This document shows positions 1-6,827 of a stretch of 30,052 bases of DNA, one piece after another. Source of the stretch: a virus. Under the pieces are notes generated by a model. It searched no databases, was not told the DNA's origin, and saw only the letters and a list, made by a program, of their open reading frames with translations. Both the position numbers and the translations under genes were made by a program. Numbering within the stretch: position 1 is the stretch's first letter; the number at the start of each line of letters is the position of its first letter. The stretch covers positions 1-30,052 of IMG/VR virus record IMGVR_UViG_3300010233_000180; one strand, written 5' to 3'.

Positions 1-1
1 C

Positions 2-143
2 GGCATCGTTTCGCCTGCCGGGATTTGCGTCGGTATGGGGGTAGGCGGCTGGTGCGAAACCAAACTGGAATAATGCCGGGACTCCAGCCCCTGCTCCTGC
101 ACAGCCCGCCGCAACGACTGCCGCTGCTCCGTGGAAGCGGTAG
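2..143 (+). CDS. 3' end of an unidentified gene, cut by the window edge and apparently frameshifted
   Basis: No complete gene fits here, but two adjoining reading frames look like one protein tail. The frame beginning at base 2 gives a Gly/Ala-rich segment (SPAGICVGMGVGG) and stops at 71-73. The next frame, which lacks any start codon after its own stop at 42-44, gives AKPNWNNAG followed by a Pro/Ala/Thr-rich tail ending APWKR and stopping at 141-143. Such disordered Pro/Ala tails are common at the C-termini of phage DNA-binding proteins. The simplest reading is one gene whose frame changes by one base between about 45 and 70, through sequence error, mutation or programmed shifting. The family cannot be named from so little sequence. 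Confidence 0.35.
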
Positions 144-152
144 ATTAAGAAA

Positions 153-213
153 GATCGCCCCGGCGCTGGCAGACAATGGTGTGTGCCAGCATCCTTTGGG
201 TGCCGGGGCGGTC
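153..213 (+). promoter_or_regulatory. Two-tier inverted repeat in the leader of the early operon
   Basis: The outer arms CGCCCCGGC (156-164) and GCCGGGGCG (202-210) are perfect complements, and flanking bases extend the stem to 12 pairs with one G-U (153-155 with 211-213). Directly inside, GCTGGCA (165-171) pairs with TGCCAGC (184-190) around a 12-base loop. An 11-base bulge (191-201) separates the tiers on the 3' side. There is no T-run after it, so it is not a textbook intrinsic terminator. It ends 30 bases before the next start codon. It could be a Rho-dependent or pausing site, an RNase III processing site, or a translational control leader. Confidence 0.5.
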
Positions 214-243
214 GCTTAACCATACAGAGATAGGAGAAACATC

Positions 244-645
244 ATGGGTACACGTGCAGATTTCTACATCGGTGAAGGCAAAACAGCGGAATGGCTCGGC
301 AGCGTTTCATGGGATGGTTACCAATGGGAAGCTCCAGATAGCCCGCTCCGCTCTGCAAAATCCGCAGATGATTTTAAAGCGGCTGTTCTCCAAATAAGCA
401 AAGAGCGTGATGATTTCCGTTCTTCTGATAGGGGCTGGCCATGGCCTTGGGATGATAGCCAAACAACCGACTATGCGTATTGCTTTACGCCTGAAGAGGT
501 AAGGGTGTTCGTTTTTGGCAGGCCATATGTACCGGGGCAAGACGAAGAGGCAGAGGGTTATGTAGAGCCGCCCAAAGCAGATTTCCCGAATATGAAAGCA
601 CGGGCGAACGTAACAGACGGCGGATTCATTATTCTGTCGGCATAA
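244..645 (+). CDS. Conserved-type phage hypothetical protein (133 aa)
   Basis: A complete gene with a good ribosome binding site (AGGAGA, six to eight bases before the ATG). The product begins MGTRADFYIG and is Trp/Asp-rich, with segments such as AEWLGSVSWDGYQWE and a Trp-Pro-Trp-Pro-Trp stretch near residue 66. It is acidic and soluble, with no signal peptide, membrane segment or metal-binding cluster. The N-terminal pattern resembles small uncharacterised phage proteins I have seen, but no function is attached to them. It is the first gene after the structured leader and begins the run of replication/recombination genes. It may be an accessory early protein; nothing in the sequence shows what it acts on. 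Confidence 0.8.
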   Translation: MGTRADFYIGEGKTAEWLGSVSWDGYQWEAPDSPLRSAKSADDFKAAVLQISKERDDFRSSDRGWPWPWDDSQTTDYAYCFTPEEVRVFVFGRPYVPGQDEEAEGYVEPPKADFPNMKARANVTDGGFIILSA

Positions 646-673
646 CAGCAACGATGTTTGAGTAGGGAATACA

Positions 674-1507
674 ATGAAGAAATTATGTATTTATCACGGG
701 AATTGCGCTGATGGCTTCGGCTCTGCATGGGTTGTCAGAAAGGCGCTTGGCGATGACGTAGAGTTCCATGCTGGCGTTTATCAGAATGAGCCGCCCGATT
801 GCACTGGCAGGGATGTTTACCTTGTTGACTTCAGTTATAAGCGGCCTGTTATTGAGCGTATGCTTGAAGTGGCGAATACCGTCACCATCATTGACCATCA
901 CAAGACTGCCATTGAAGACCTTTCTGGCCTTGAAACGCAGTATGATAATTACTTCAAGGATTTTTCCCTTGAACATTCAGGTGCTATGCTCACATGGACG
1001 CATTTCTTTCCCGATGTTCCGCCGCCAAGTCTTATCCGGCATATCGAAGACCGCGATTTGTGGAAATTCCAAATTGAAGGAACCCGTGAAGTGCAGGCCA
1101 ATGTTTTCTCTTACCCCTACGATTTCGAGGTATGGGACAAACTCATGCAGACCGATACGGCGCAACTCAGGAGTGATGGCGCTGCAATTGAGCGCAAACA
1201 CTTTAAGGATATAAACGAGTTCATACAGGCAGCAGCAGGCCGCATGGTGATTGACTCCTATAATGTGCCTTGCCTGAATGCCCCTTACTTCTGGTCAAGC
1301 GATGCGGGGCATATAATGGCAAAGGGAGAGCCTTTCGCCGCCTGCTATTGGGAAACCCCAGAAGGCCAGATATTCAGCCTACGCTCGGCTGAGAATGGCG
1401 TGGATGTATCGGCTATTGCAAAGAAGTTTGGCGGCGGTGGGCATAAACATGCTGCCGGGTTCAAACTCCCTCCGCATGAATTTCTTGTGCAAGAATTGAA
1501 GCCTTAA
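674..1507 (+). CDS. DHH/DHHA1-family phosphoesterase (277 aa)
   Basis: A complete DHH-superfamily protein. The metal-ligand motifs are in order: HGNCADG at residues 8-14, VDFSY around Asp52, the name-giving DHH at 74-76 inside IIDHHKTA, an acidic IEDRDLW at 124-130, and the C-terminal DHHA1 signature GGGGHKHAAGF at 253-263. Family members are Mn-dependent phosphoesterases such as RecJ exonuclease, NrnA-type nano-RNases and cyclic dinucleotide phosphodiesterases. The short two-domain layout is closer to NrnA/oligoribonuclease-type enzymes than to full RecJ. In this operon, next to a nuclease and helicase, a role in nucleic-acid turnover or removal of short oligonucleotides is likely. Degradation of a cyclic dinucleotide defence signal is an alternative that sequence alone cannot decide. 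AGGGA lies upstream of the ATG. Confidence 0.93.
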   Translation: MKKLCIYHGNCADGFGSAWVVRKALGDDVEFHAGVYQNEPPDCTGRDVYLVDFSYKRPVIERMLEVANTVTIIDHHKTAIEDLSGLETQYDNYFKDFSLEHSGAMLTWTHFFPDVPPPSLIRHIEDRDLWKFQIEGTREVQANVFSYPYDFEVWDKLMQTDTAQLRSDGAAIERKHFKDINEFIQAAAGRMVIDSYNVPCLNAPYFWSSDAGHIMAKGEPFAACYWETPEGQIFSLRSAENGVDVSAIAKKFGGGGHKHAAGFKLPPHEFLVQELKP

Positions 1508-1535
1508 CCCTATCGAACCGAAAGATGAGTAACCG

Positions 1536-1919
1536 ATGAACATCCATTCCACGCTCAAGGCCCTATACGCCATCATGTGCGAGGCTCAGAACAGCCCTGA
1601 GAAGTCTGGGGTCATGACCTCGCTCCTGCGAATAATATCGGATGAGGACGTGGGGCAGGCTATCACCGAACTGGAATGGATGCTCGGTGAATTAAAGTCC
1701 ATAGACGATAAGATTCGCGGGATGTACATGCTGCATTACATGACCAATACTGACAAGGGAAACGTCATCTTGCAGACGGAGATGGTATATGGGACCGGCA
1801 CTATAAAGGTTAATACGCAGATGGACCAGAAGGCAGCGCAGAGCCTGATTGATGCTCTTGGCATGAGCCTTGCCATGGCGAAGGCCGGGGACAAACTTGT
1901 GGGTGGAGGGAATGCGTGA
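1536..1919 (+). CDS. Hypothetical phage protein (127 aa)
   Basis: A soluble, probably alpha-helical N-terminal half (ALYAIMCEAQN, QAITELEWMLGELKSIDDKI) is followed by a beta-like segment and a C-terminal helix rich in Ala and Met ending VGGGNA. I do not recognise the family. The stop codon overlaps the start of the next gene by four bases (GTGA), so the two are translationally coupled. Its ribosome binding site is weak (GATGAG), so translation may depend partly on the upstream phosphoesterase gene 28 bases away. It may be a helper of the recombination proteins, but this rests on position only. Confidence 0.8.
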   Translation: MNIHSTLKALYAIMCEAQNSPEKSGVMTSLLRIISDEDVGQAITELEWMLGELKSIDDKIRGMYMLHYMTNTDKGNVILQTEMVYGTGTIKVNTQMDQKAAQSLIDALGMSLAMAKAGDKLVGGGNA

Positions 1920-2098
1920 GCAAGAATCATGATATAATAGAAATTGCCGGTGAAGTGCATAATGAGACTGAAAAGGCTTTCTTATTCTTTGACGGCGATA
2001 AAAAGGCATGGGTGCCGAAGTCAAAATGCGATTGGGATGCGGATTCAAAAACCATGCAAATGCCGGAATGGCTGGCGATTGATAAGGGATTTGTGTGA
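1916..2098 (+). CDS. Small hypothetical protein (60 aa), GTG start
   Basis: A 60-residue acidic protein. The pattern IEIAGEVHNETEKAFLFFDGDKKAWVPKSKCDWD suggests a small beta-barrel-like fold. Proteins with a similar 'ETEKA.L...WVPKS' core occur as small phage hypotheticals. The GTG start overlaps the preceding stop (GTGA), and GGAGG lies seven bases upstream in the end of the previous gene. Its own stop overlaps the next start by the same GTGA arrangement, so three genes are chained. The overlaps at both ends are the best evidence that it is real. No catalytic motif is visible. Confidence 0.75.
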   Translation: MSKNHDIIEIAGEVHNETEKAFLFFDGDKKAWVPKSKCDWDADSKTMQMPEWLAIDKGFV

Positions 2099-3057
2099 CC
2101 TCCCTCACATCCATATTAGCCACAGATCCAACTCTTGAAGCCTGTGATCGTGTGTTGGAAAATCATGAGGCGCAAAAGAAACCGCGTGAATATCTTGGCA
2201 TGTCGCAGATTGGCGATTCATGTTCGCGCAAGCTTTGGTATGGCTTCCGGTTTGCAGGGCGTGAGAAGTTTGATGCAGCCACGCTCAAAAGATTCGAGGA
2301 TGGTCACAGAACGGAAGACCTGATTATCAAGCGTCTTCGTATGCTGGATGGAATTACGCTTATAAGTCATAATAAGGACGGAAGCCAGATTGGCTATAAA
2401 GACCATGACGGGCATTTCAGCGGGCATCTGGACGGGGATATTATTGGAATCCTTCAGGCTCCAAAGACTGCGCATGTCCTCGAAGTGAAATGCTGCTCAG
2501 AGAAAAAATTCAATGAACTCAAAAAAGCTGTCACAGAGCTTGGCGAGAAACAGGCTTTGAAGAAGTGGAACTCTGTGTACCATACACAAGGGCAGCTTTA
2601 TTGCCATTACCACAATCGCACAAGGCATTATCTTGTGGTGGCGACTCCCGGTGGACGTGACTGGATGGGAGTACGAACTGATTATGATGCCGCGCATGCC
2701 ATACAGGCCATAGCGAAGGCCAAGCGCATCATTGGAAGCAACGAGCCTCCTGATAGGCTCAGTAACGACCCATCATACTTTGAATGCCGCTATTGTGCGC
2801 ATAGCGGCATATGCCACAAGGGCGATATGCCTGACCGTTCTTGTCGGACATGTGTGCATTCGAGTCCTATTGCCAACTCAGAGTGGCATTGCGCACGCTT
2901 TGGACGCCAGTTAACGCTTGATGAGCAGGTTGCGGGATGTCCAGCCCATCTGATGCTTCCAGGACTTGTGCCAGGGGAGGCCGTTGAGGCTACATCAAAC
3001 TCGATAACCTATCGCCTGAAGAACGGGAATGTCTGGACCGATAGCGAGGTCAAATGA
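2095..3057 (+). CDS. RecB/Cas4-type PD-(D/E)XK nuclease with C-terminal Cys cluster (320 aa)
   Basis: The PD-(D/E)XK core is complete: GHRTED at 70-75, GHLD with Asp113, EVK at 130-132, and the RecB-family QxxxY motif at 165-169 (QGQLY). Cys43 in CSRKLWY together with Cys231, Cys234 and Cys240 (CRYCAHSGIC) matches the split four-cysteine iron-sulphur arrangement of Cas4/AddB-type nucleases. After it lies a second cluster, Cys250, Cys253, His255, Cys266 and Cys282, likely another metal site. The family are DNA exonucleases that resect ends for recombination. Next to a helicase and a RusA-like resolvase this is most likely the phage recombination exonuclease. The GTG start overlaps the previous stop, with AAGGGA upstream. 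An ATGA overlap leads into the HNH gene. Confidence 0.9.
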   Translation: MTSLTSILATDPTLEACDRVLENHEAQKKPREYLGMSQIGDSCSRKLWYGFRFAGREKFDAATLKRFEDGHRTEDLIIKRLRMLDGITLISHNKDGSQIGYKDHDGHFSGHLDGDIIGILQAPKTAHVLEVKCCSEKKFNELKKAVTELGEKQALKKWNSVYHTQGQLYCHYHNRTRHYLVVATPGGRDWMGVRTDYDAAHAIQAIAKAKRIIGSNEPPDRLSNDPSYFECRYCAHSGICHKGDMPDRSCRTCVHSSPIANSEWHCARFGRQLTLDEQVAGCPAHLMLPGLVPGEAVEATSNSITYRLKNGNVWTDSEVK

Positions 3058-3719
3058 TTCCTATAGGTATATCTCCAAAGGGTTTTCTAGGAGGCCATCG
3101 TAAACAAGCGAGAATTCATGGGAAAAAATATTATTTTACTGGTGTAATTTGCTGCAGGGGACACATAGATTTGCGTGTGACTAAAAGCGGTGTTTGCTGT
3201 GAATGTACGCGCCTACGCAGTCTTATTAGGTCGCGTGAATACAGAAAAATCCATCCTAGAAAATCTAAAAAATATGCGCGTGAAATCATGCGAAAGTGGA
3301 GAAAAAATAATCCAGATAAAGTAAAGCTTTCTATCGCCAAGAGAGATAAGGGAAAAATTAGAAAGTCTGCTCGTATTCTTTACCATAAAAATAAGGATAA
3401 ATTTGCTAAAAAGGCAAAAATATATCGGTTAAAAAATAGAGAGTATTTTGCTGTTGCAGCGAGAAATAGGCGTGCGCTTAAATTAGGACGTGGTATTCAT
3501 ACTTTACAGCAAATAAGAAAACTTCTGGAAAAACAAAAATGGAAATGTGTATATTGCAAGAAATCGCTTAAAGACGGCTATCATGCTGATCATATCATTT
3601 CTTTGAAAAAAGGCGGCAGCAATAAAATAAAAAATATTCAATGTCTTTGCCCTCCTTGCAATCTTTCTAAAAATTCCAGAGATGCGGATGAATGGGCGCG
3701 GGAGAAGGGATATGCTTAG
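3054..3719 (+). CDS. HNH endonuclease, probably a free-standing homing-type insert (221 aa)
   Basis: The C-terminal third is an HNH nuclease: zinc ligands Cys165/Cys168 and Cys199/Cys202, catalytic ADH with His180, and Asn194. The last position is Asn203 instead of the usual His (CPPCNLSK), a common HNN variant. The N-terminus carries further cysteines (VICCRG, CCECTR) and the middle (60-145) is extremely Lys/Arg-rich, typical of a DNA-binding linker. The gene is visibly AT-richer and uses more AAA/ATA codons than its neighbours, which suggests recent transfer. It sits between the nuclease and the helicase with an ATGA overlap upstream and an eight-base overlap downstream. Such enzymes cut DNA and promote their own spread; some serve in packaging, but the location argues against that here. 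Confidence 0.9.
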   Translation: MIPIGISPKGFLGGHRKQARIHGKKYYFTGVICCRGHIDLRVTKSGVCCECTRLRSLIRSREYRKIHPRKSKKYAREIMRKWRKNNPDKVKLSIAKRDKGKIRKSARILYHKNKDKFAKKAKIYRLKNREYFAVAARNRRALKLGRGIHTLQQIRKLLEKQKWKCVYCKKSLKDGYHADHIISLKKGGSNKIKNIQCLCPPCNLSKNSRDADEWAREKGYA

Positions 3720-5337
3720 TATGGTAAAAGACCTCTTCACCCACTCCTCACTCAAGCCAATAAAGCGTGTTCCTCGCTATTACCAACGCGCTGCTGTTGA
3801 TTCCATCTGGGCGCGTATCGGTAAAGCCAAGAAGGGCATTCTGGTGTCGATGGCGACAGGAACCGGAAAATCAACCGTTCAGGCTATGGCATGTCAGGAG
3901 GCATTGGAGGGATGGCCCGATACCGGAATCCTGATTGTTACCTCAGTTAAGGAACTTGTGCGGCAGAATTTCGAGGAGCTTATTGAGATATGGCCGGAAG
4001 CTCCAGCCTGTATCTATAGTGCGGGGCTTGGCGTTAAGGATTTATCGAAGCCAATAATCATTGCTGGAATTCAGTCTATTTATAAGCAGTCGCACAAGAT
4101 ACCTCGACGTATAGATTTAATGTTTATAGATGAATGTCAGGATTTAAGCGACGAAGACGGAACCATGTTCCGTCGCTTCATTTCCGAGCTTCTGGTCATC
4201 AATCCCGACATGCGTATATGCGGCCTATCAGCCACGATTTACCGCATGAGACAAGGACTGCTTACCGAGGGTAAGAATGCGCTGTTTGATGAAGTCGTGT
4301 ACGAATATGGAATACTTCAGGGTATCAGCGATGGCTTCTTAAGCCCGCTTATCTCGAAGCCGATGGCCTTACAATTTGATGTCACAGATGTAAAGATCAG
4401 CAGTGGAGAATATCAGGCAGGCCAACTCGAAAGAGCGGTGGACAAAGATTATCTGACAATTGCTGTTGTCGATGAGCTTATAAAATATGGAGAAGACCGC
4501 CGCTGCTGGCTGGTGTTCTGCGCAGGTATTGACCACGCCATTCATGTCAGGGATGAAATCCGCAGCCGTGGAATTTCCTGCGAGACAGTCCATAGCAAGA
4601 CTCCGCATCCTGAACGCGATGCTATTTTCAGAAGATATAAGGCAGGAGAAATACGCTGTATAACCAATGTCGGGGTTATGCAGAAAGGATCAAACATACC
4701 GCAGATTGACTTGATTTCCATGCTCCGCCCTTCAAAGAGTGCAGGATTTTTCGTGCAGTCTGCCGGTCGTGGAACCCGTCTTTATCCCGAAAAGCAGAAT
4801 TGCCTGCTGCTGGATCATGCTGGTCTTTTAGTAGAACACGGCCCGGTGGATATGATAAGGCCAAAGCCAAAAAAGAGAGGTGAGGGAGAAGCTCCAATCA
4901 AGCAATGTCCTCAGTGCAAAACAAATGTCTTTGCGGGTATAAGATTCTGCCCTGTATGCAATTATGAGTTTGAATTTGAGAAACAGGAGATTGACCGCGA
5001 AGCTGCGAACATGGCCGTCCTCTCCACCCAACTCCAGACCGAGACACATGAGGTTTCGGGAGTATTCTACTATCGCCATACCAAGGAAGGTCGTCCGGAT
5101 TCCCTGCGCGTGGAATATCTCTGCGGCCCTACCAAGAGTTTCAGACAATGGTTCCTCTTTGAGTCGGTAGGACGCCTGCGGGAAGAAGCCTGTGCATGGT
5201 GGAGGGCACATGCCGGTACGCAAGCGCCGAACACCATCACCGATGCCATAAATCGCAAGGGTGAGCTTAAAAGTCCGACAAGGATTGATACCTGCCGGAT
5301 TGGGAAATATCACAAGATTGTCCGGGAGGAGTTATGA
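3712..5337 (+). CDS. Superfamily 2 DEAD/DEAH-type helicase with zinc ribbon (541 aa)
   Basis: All main SF2 motifs are visible: PRYYQ near residue 21, Walker A MATGTGKST (47-55), DECQ (140-143) in the DEAD/DEAH position, SAT (173-175), a motif V-like VGVMQKGSNIP (320-330) and QSAGRGTR (349-356). Four cysteines (399, 402, 413, 416) form a zinc ribbon after the helicase core. Such proteins unwind or translocate on nucleic acid using ATP, and phage versions act in replication or recombination. I chose ATG 3712 because GGAGAAGG lies seven bases upstream; a longer start at 3682 lies deep in the HNH gene without a better site. The stop overlaps the next small gene by ATGA. Confidence 0.93.
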   Translation: MLSMVKDLFTHSSLKPIKRVPRYYQRAAVDSIWARIGKAKKGILVSMATGTGKSTVQAMACQEALEGWPDTGILIVTSVKELVRQNFEELIEIWPEAPACIYSAGLGVKDLSKPIIIAGIQSIYKQSHKIPRRIDLMFIDECQDLSDEDGTMFRRFISELLVINPDMRICGLSATIYRMRQGLLTEGKNALFDEVVYEYGILQGISDGFLSPLISKPMALQFDVTDVKISSGEYQAGQLERAVDKDYLTIAVVDELIKYGEDRRCWLVFCAGIDHAIHVRDEIRSRGISCETVHSKTPHPERDAIFRRYKAGEIRCITNVGVMQKGSNIPQIDLISMLRPSKSAGFFVQSAGRGTRLYPEKQNCLLLDHAGLLVEHGPVDMIRPKPKKRGEGEAPIKQCPQCKTNVFAGIRFCPVCNYEFEFEKQEIDREAANMAVLSTQLQTETHEVSGVFYYRHTKEGRPDSLRVEYLCGPTKSFRQWFLFESVGRLREEACAWWRAHAGTQAPNTITDAINRKGELKSPTRIDTCRIGKYHKIVREEL

Positions 5338-5432
5338 CCATCTTTCTCTACGTTCTGCTTTCAAATCTGATATGCCTGTGGGGCGGAGGACGTTTCAATC
5401 CACTCCATGTAAGCGAGAGGAGAAAGCGATGA
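5334..5432 (+). CDS. Very small hydrophobic coupled protein (32 aa)
   Basis: A 32-codon frame with a hydrophobic first half (MTIFLYVLLSNLICLW) and a basic tail (SERRKR), so it could be a single-pass membrane microprotein. The evidence for reality is its fit: it begins in an ATGA overlap with the helicase stop, has GGAGGAG just upstream, and ends in another ATGA overlap with the next start. It could alternatively be only a translational bridge whose product does not matter. No family is recognised. Confidence 0.5.
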   Translation: MTIFLYVLLSNLICLWGGGRFNPLHVSERRKR

Positions 5433-5638
5433 CCATGACGCCACACGATAAATACTCAGCCCTGAAGTATCTGGAGCGCGCATGGGAGGAAATCAACAAA
5501 CTCCCGACCACCACGCCATGCCGGAACTGCCAGCATCTGTCTGTCACGTACTGCAACCACTGGAAGTCCGTCATCCCCGGTGATATACTGGAGAAGGGAT
5601 GTGAAGCATGGACGTTCGACCCACAAAGTCCGGTATAG
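5429..5638 (+). CDS. Small Cys-cluster protein matching the tail of the operon's nuclease (69 aa)
   Basis: The ATG has a strong site (GAGGAG) and overlaps the preceding stop. An N-terminal helix (YSALKYLERAWEEINKL) is followed by Cys31, Cys34, His36, Cys42 and Cys58, a probable zinc-binding module. The same pattern (CRxCxH, then a Cys, exactly 15 residues, then GC) ends the PD-(D/E)XK nuclease at 2095-3057. The module therefore exists here both as a fused tail and as a free mini-protein. It may bind nucleic acid or the same partner as the nuclease; this is inference. Confidence 0.7.
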   Translation: MTMTPHDKYSALKYLERAWEEINKLPTTTPCRNCQHLSVTYCNHWKSVIPGDILEKGCEAWTFDPQSPV

Positions 5639-5829
5639 ACTGGCAGCATGACCGTCTGTTTGTCAGTCAGCCGCGCCGGAAGTTTTATATGATTCCTGAA
5701 TATAAGACTGTGGGCGCAGTCACCCTCTGCCAGACCTATGAGCCGGATATCCTGTGTGGCATGCTGGCAATCAGGATTGGCCTTGTGTGGGCTGCGATGA
5801 CGGTGCTTTATTCGCTTCTTGGAGAGTGA
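5608..5829 (+). CDS. Small hypothetical with C-terminal hydrophobic segment (73 aa)
   Basis: The ATG lies inside the end of the preceding gene (31-base overlap) with AAGGG nine bases upstream. The first half is basic and polar (DWQHDRLFVSQPRRKFYMI) and the second half holds a hydrophobic stretch, roughly residues 47-71 (CGMLAIRIGLVWAAMTVLYSLL), long enough for one membrane span. The 3' end overlaps the end of the oppositely directed RusA gene by 59 bases, so this is either the last early gene or a chance frame. No family is recognised. Confidence 0.5.
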   Translation: MDVRPTKSGIDWQHDRLFVSQPRRKFYMIPEYKTVGAVTLCQTYEPDILCGMLAIRIGLVWAAMTVLYSLLGE

Positions 5830-6154
5830 CTATCTCGACCTCCGCGCCATCCAGTTCGCCCCATTCCAGCACCATGCGATGAATCAGGGAGTCGTCCTTG
5901 ATAATTGATTCGTGTACCAATAGGTCGCTGCAGCATTTTTCGAGGTTGGCAAGGTCACGACGCCGGTTATCAGGCTGTCCGAAGCGATAGGTAATCTGGA
6001 GCGGCACTGCGGCCATTGGCGTCCATTTCTGGCTGCGTAAAGTCTGTCTGGCCTCTATCTCCCATGCCACATACAGTTTGCTCTTGTACCGCCTTCCCTT
6101 GCCCGCGTATAGGGCATTCACACTTATCGGGAAAGGAAGATAGAGAACTATCAT
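5771..6154 (-). CDS. rusA: RusA-like Holliday-junction resolvase (127 aa)
   Basis: RusA enzymes cut four-way DNA junctions. The N-terminal LPFPISVNALY matches the usual LP(W/F)PPS.N start, and the core reads PDNRRRDLANLEK...IIKDDSLI, aligning with the E. coli PDRRRRDLDNLQK...LDDAQVV. Asp67, Asn70, Lys73 and Asp87/Asp88 are kept, but the second Asp of DLDN (Asp72 in E. coli) is Ala69 here. Subfamilies with Gly, Ala or Ser at this site exist, so activity is not excluded. I chose ATG 6154, preceded by AAGGA, over a TTG 54 bases further upstream; 127 residues is also the usual length. The gene faces the early operon and may be the final gene of the late transcript or separately expressed. Confidence 0.88.
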   Translation of the reverse strand: MIVLYLPFPISVNALYAGKGRRYKSKLYVAWEIEARQTLRSQKWTPMAAVPLQITYRFGQPDNRRRDLANLEKCCSDLLVHESIIKDDSLIHRMVLEWGELDGAEVEIVTLQEANKAPSSQPTQGQS

Positions 6155-6161
6155 ATTGTCC

Positions 6162-6189
6162 TTGACTTTTAATGAAATCTCAGTACCAT
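6162..6189 (+). promoter_or_regulatory. Candidate sigma70-type promoter for the small plus-strand gene at 6218
   Basis: TTGACT (6162-6167) and TACCAT (6184-6189) are separated by 16 bases, giving five of six -35 matches and the four most conserved -10 positions. It lies 29 bases before the ATG at 6218, partly inside the start of the RusA gene. It is found by eye only; AT-rich sequence can produce such matches by chance. Confidence 0.35.
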
Positions 6190-6217
6190 AAAAGTTATTA
6201 ACAGTCAATGGATTTAA

Positions 6218-6382
6218 ATGGCGCGCAAGCCTAAAATCCCAAAAGACGCAGAAGATACGGCATGGCCCGTAATTGACTCCTACACCACTGAAGATGGACT
6301 ATTCGTTAAGGTTTACCGGGCTGCTTGGGCGGTCGCAGGCAGCAATCCGTTCAATGTCAGGCCGAAGCGGCTGACTCTTTAA
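6218..6382 (+). CDS. Small basic hypothetical protein at the strand switch (54 aa)
   Basis: The frame encodes MARKPKIPKDAEDTAWPVID followed by SYTTEDGLFVKVYRAAWAVAG and a basic end (NVRPKRLTL). The composition is protein-like, with a charged start and alternating beta-like middle, and the opposite strand over most of this stretch has no gene. Only a weak GGA precedes the ATG. It starts 63 bases from the RusA start in the divergent direction and overlaps the end of the endolysin gene by 26 bases tail to tail. No family is recognised. Confidence 0.5.
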   Translation: MARKPKIPKDAEDTAWPVIDSYTTEDGLFVKVYRAAWAVAGSNPFNVRPKRLTL

Positions 6383-6827
6383 TCTCGCCCCCGGCTTCAA
6401 TATATGCCTTCTCAAGCATCTGGTAAGGCTGTGTGTGTTGCCGATATGAACTTCCCGGAAGGCTTGCCCAAATATTGCAGCACAAGTGAACGGCAAGCAT
6501 GAGATTTCCTTGCTGTATATACTCAAGCGCTCCACGCTCTTTAATCATCTGGAGTGCTATAGCATCCTGAGAAATATGACCGAAATCAGCAAGATTAAGC
6601 TTATCTGCATAAGCGTCATAATAACGTTCCAATATCTGATAACGTCCTGCCGCTGTAGATTTCAATCCATCTCCTAAATCCACAAGAACGCGCGGATGGT
6701 CGGTATAATCAGTAAAACGTGTGCCTCCGACAAGAATATCATAGCCAGAATCCTGCGTTATGGGACATGTGGAGGTTCCTTCGCTTGCCGCAATCATGGA
6801 AAGAAAGGCGGATAGATTGTCGCTCAT
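6357..6827 (-). CDS. Lambda R-type endolysin, lytic transglycosylase (156 aa)
   Basis: The protein follows phage lambda R along its whole length (R is 158 aa): AFLSMIAASEGT with the catalytic Glu16, SGYDILVGGTRFTDYTDHPR, LKSTAAGRYQIL, SQDAIALQMIKERGAL, and CNIWASLPGSSY followed by a C-terminal helix with EAGGE. Lambda R cleaves peptidoglycan between MurNAc and GlcNAc by transglycosylation. There is no signal peptide or signal anchor, so it needs a pore-forming holin, which is encoded just upstream. The ATG at 6827 forms an ATGA overlap with the holin stop, and GGAAGGAA precedes it by nine bases. A longer in-frame extension up to 7097 runs through the holin gene and is not believable. Confidence 0.95.
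   Translation of the reverse strand: MSDNLSAFLSMIAASEGTSTCPITQDSGYDILVGGTRFTDYTDHPRVLVDLGDGLKSTAAGRYQILERYYDAYADKLNLADFGHISQDAIALQMIKERGALEYIQQGNLMLAVHLCCNIWASLPGSSYRQHTQPYQMLEKAYIEAGGEIKESAASA

Noticed and set aside
3682-3711. Longer start for the helicase
   Set aside because: ATG 3712 has GGAGAAGG at ideal spacing; the longer form adds only Arg/Gly residues encoded inside the HNH gene.
6155-6208. TTG start extending RusA by 18 residues
   Set aside because: ATG 6154 has AAGGA upstream and begins right before the conserved LPFP start of the family.
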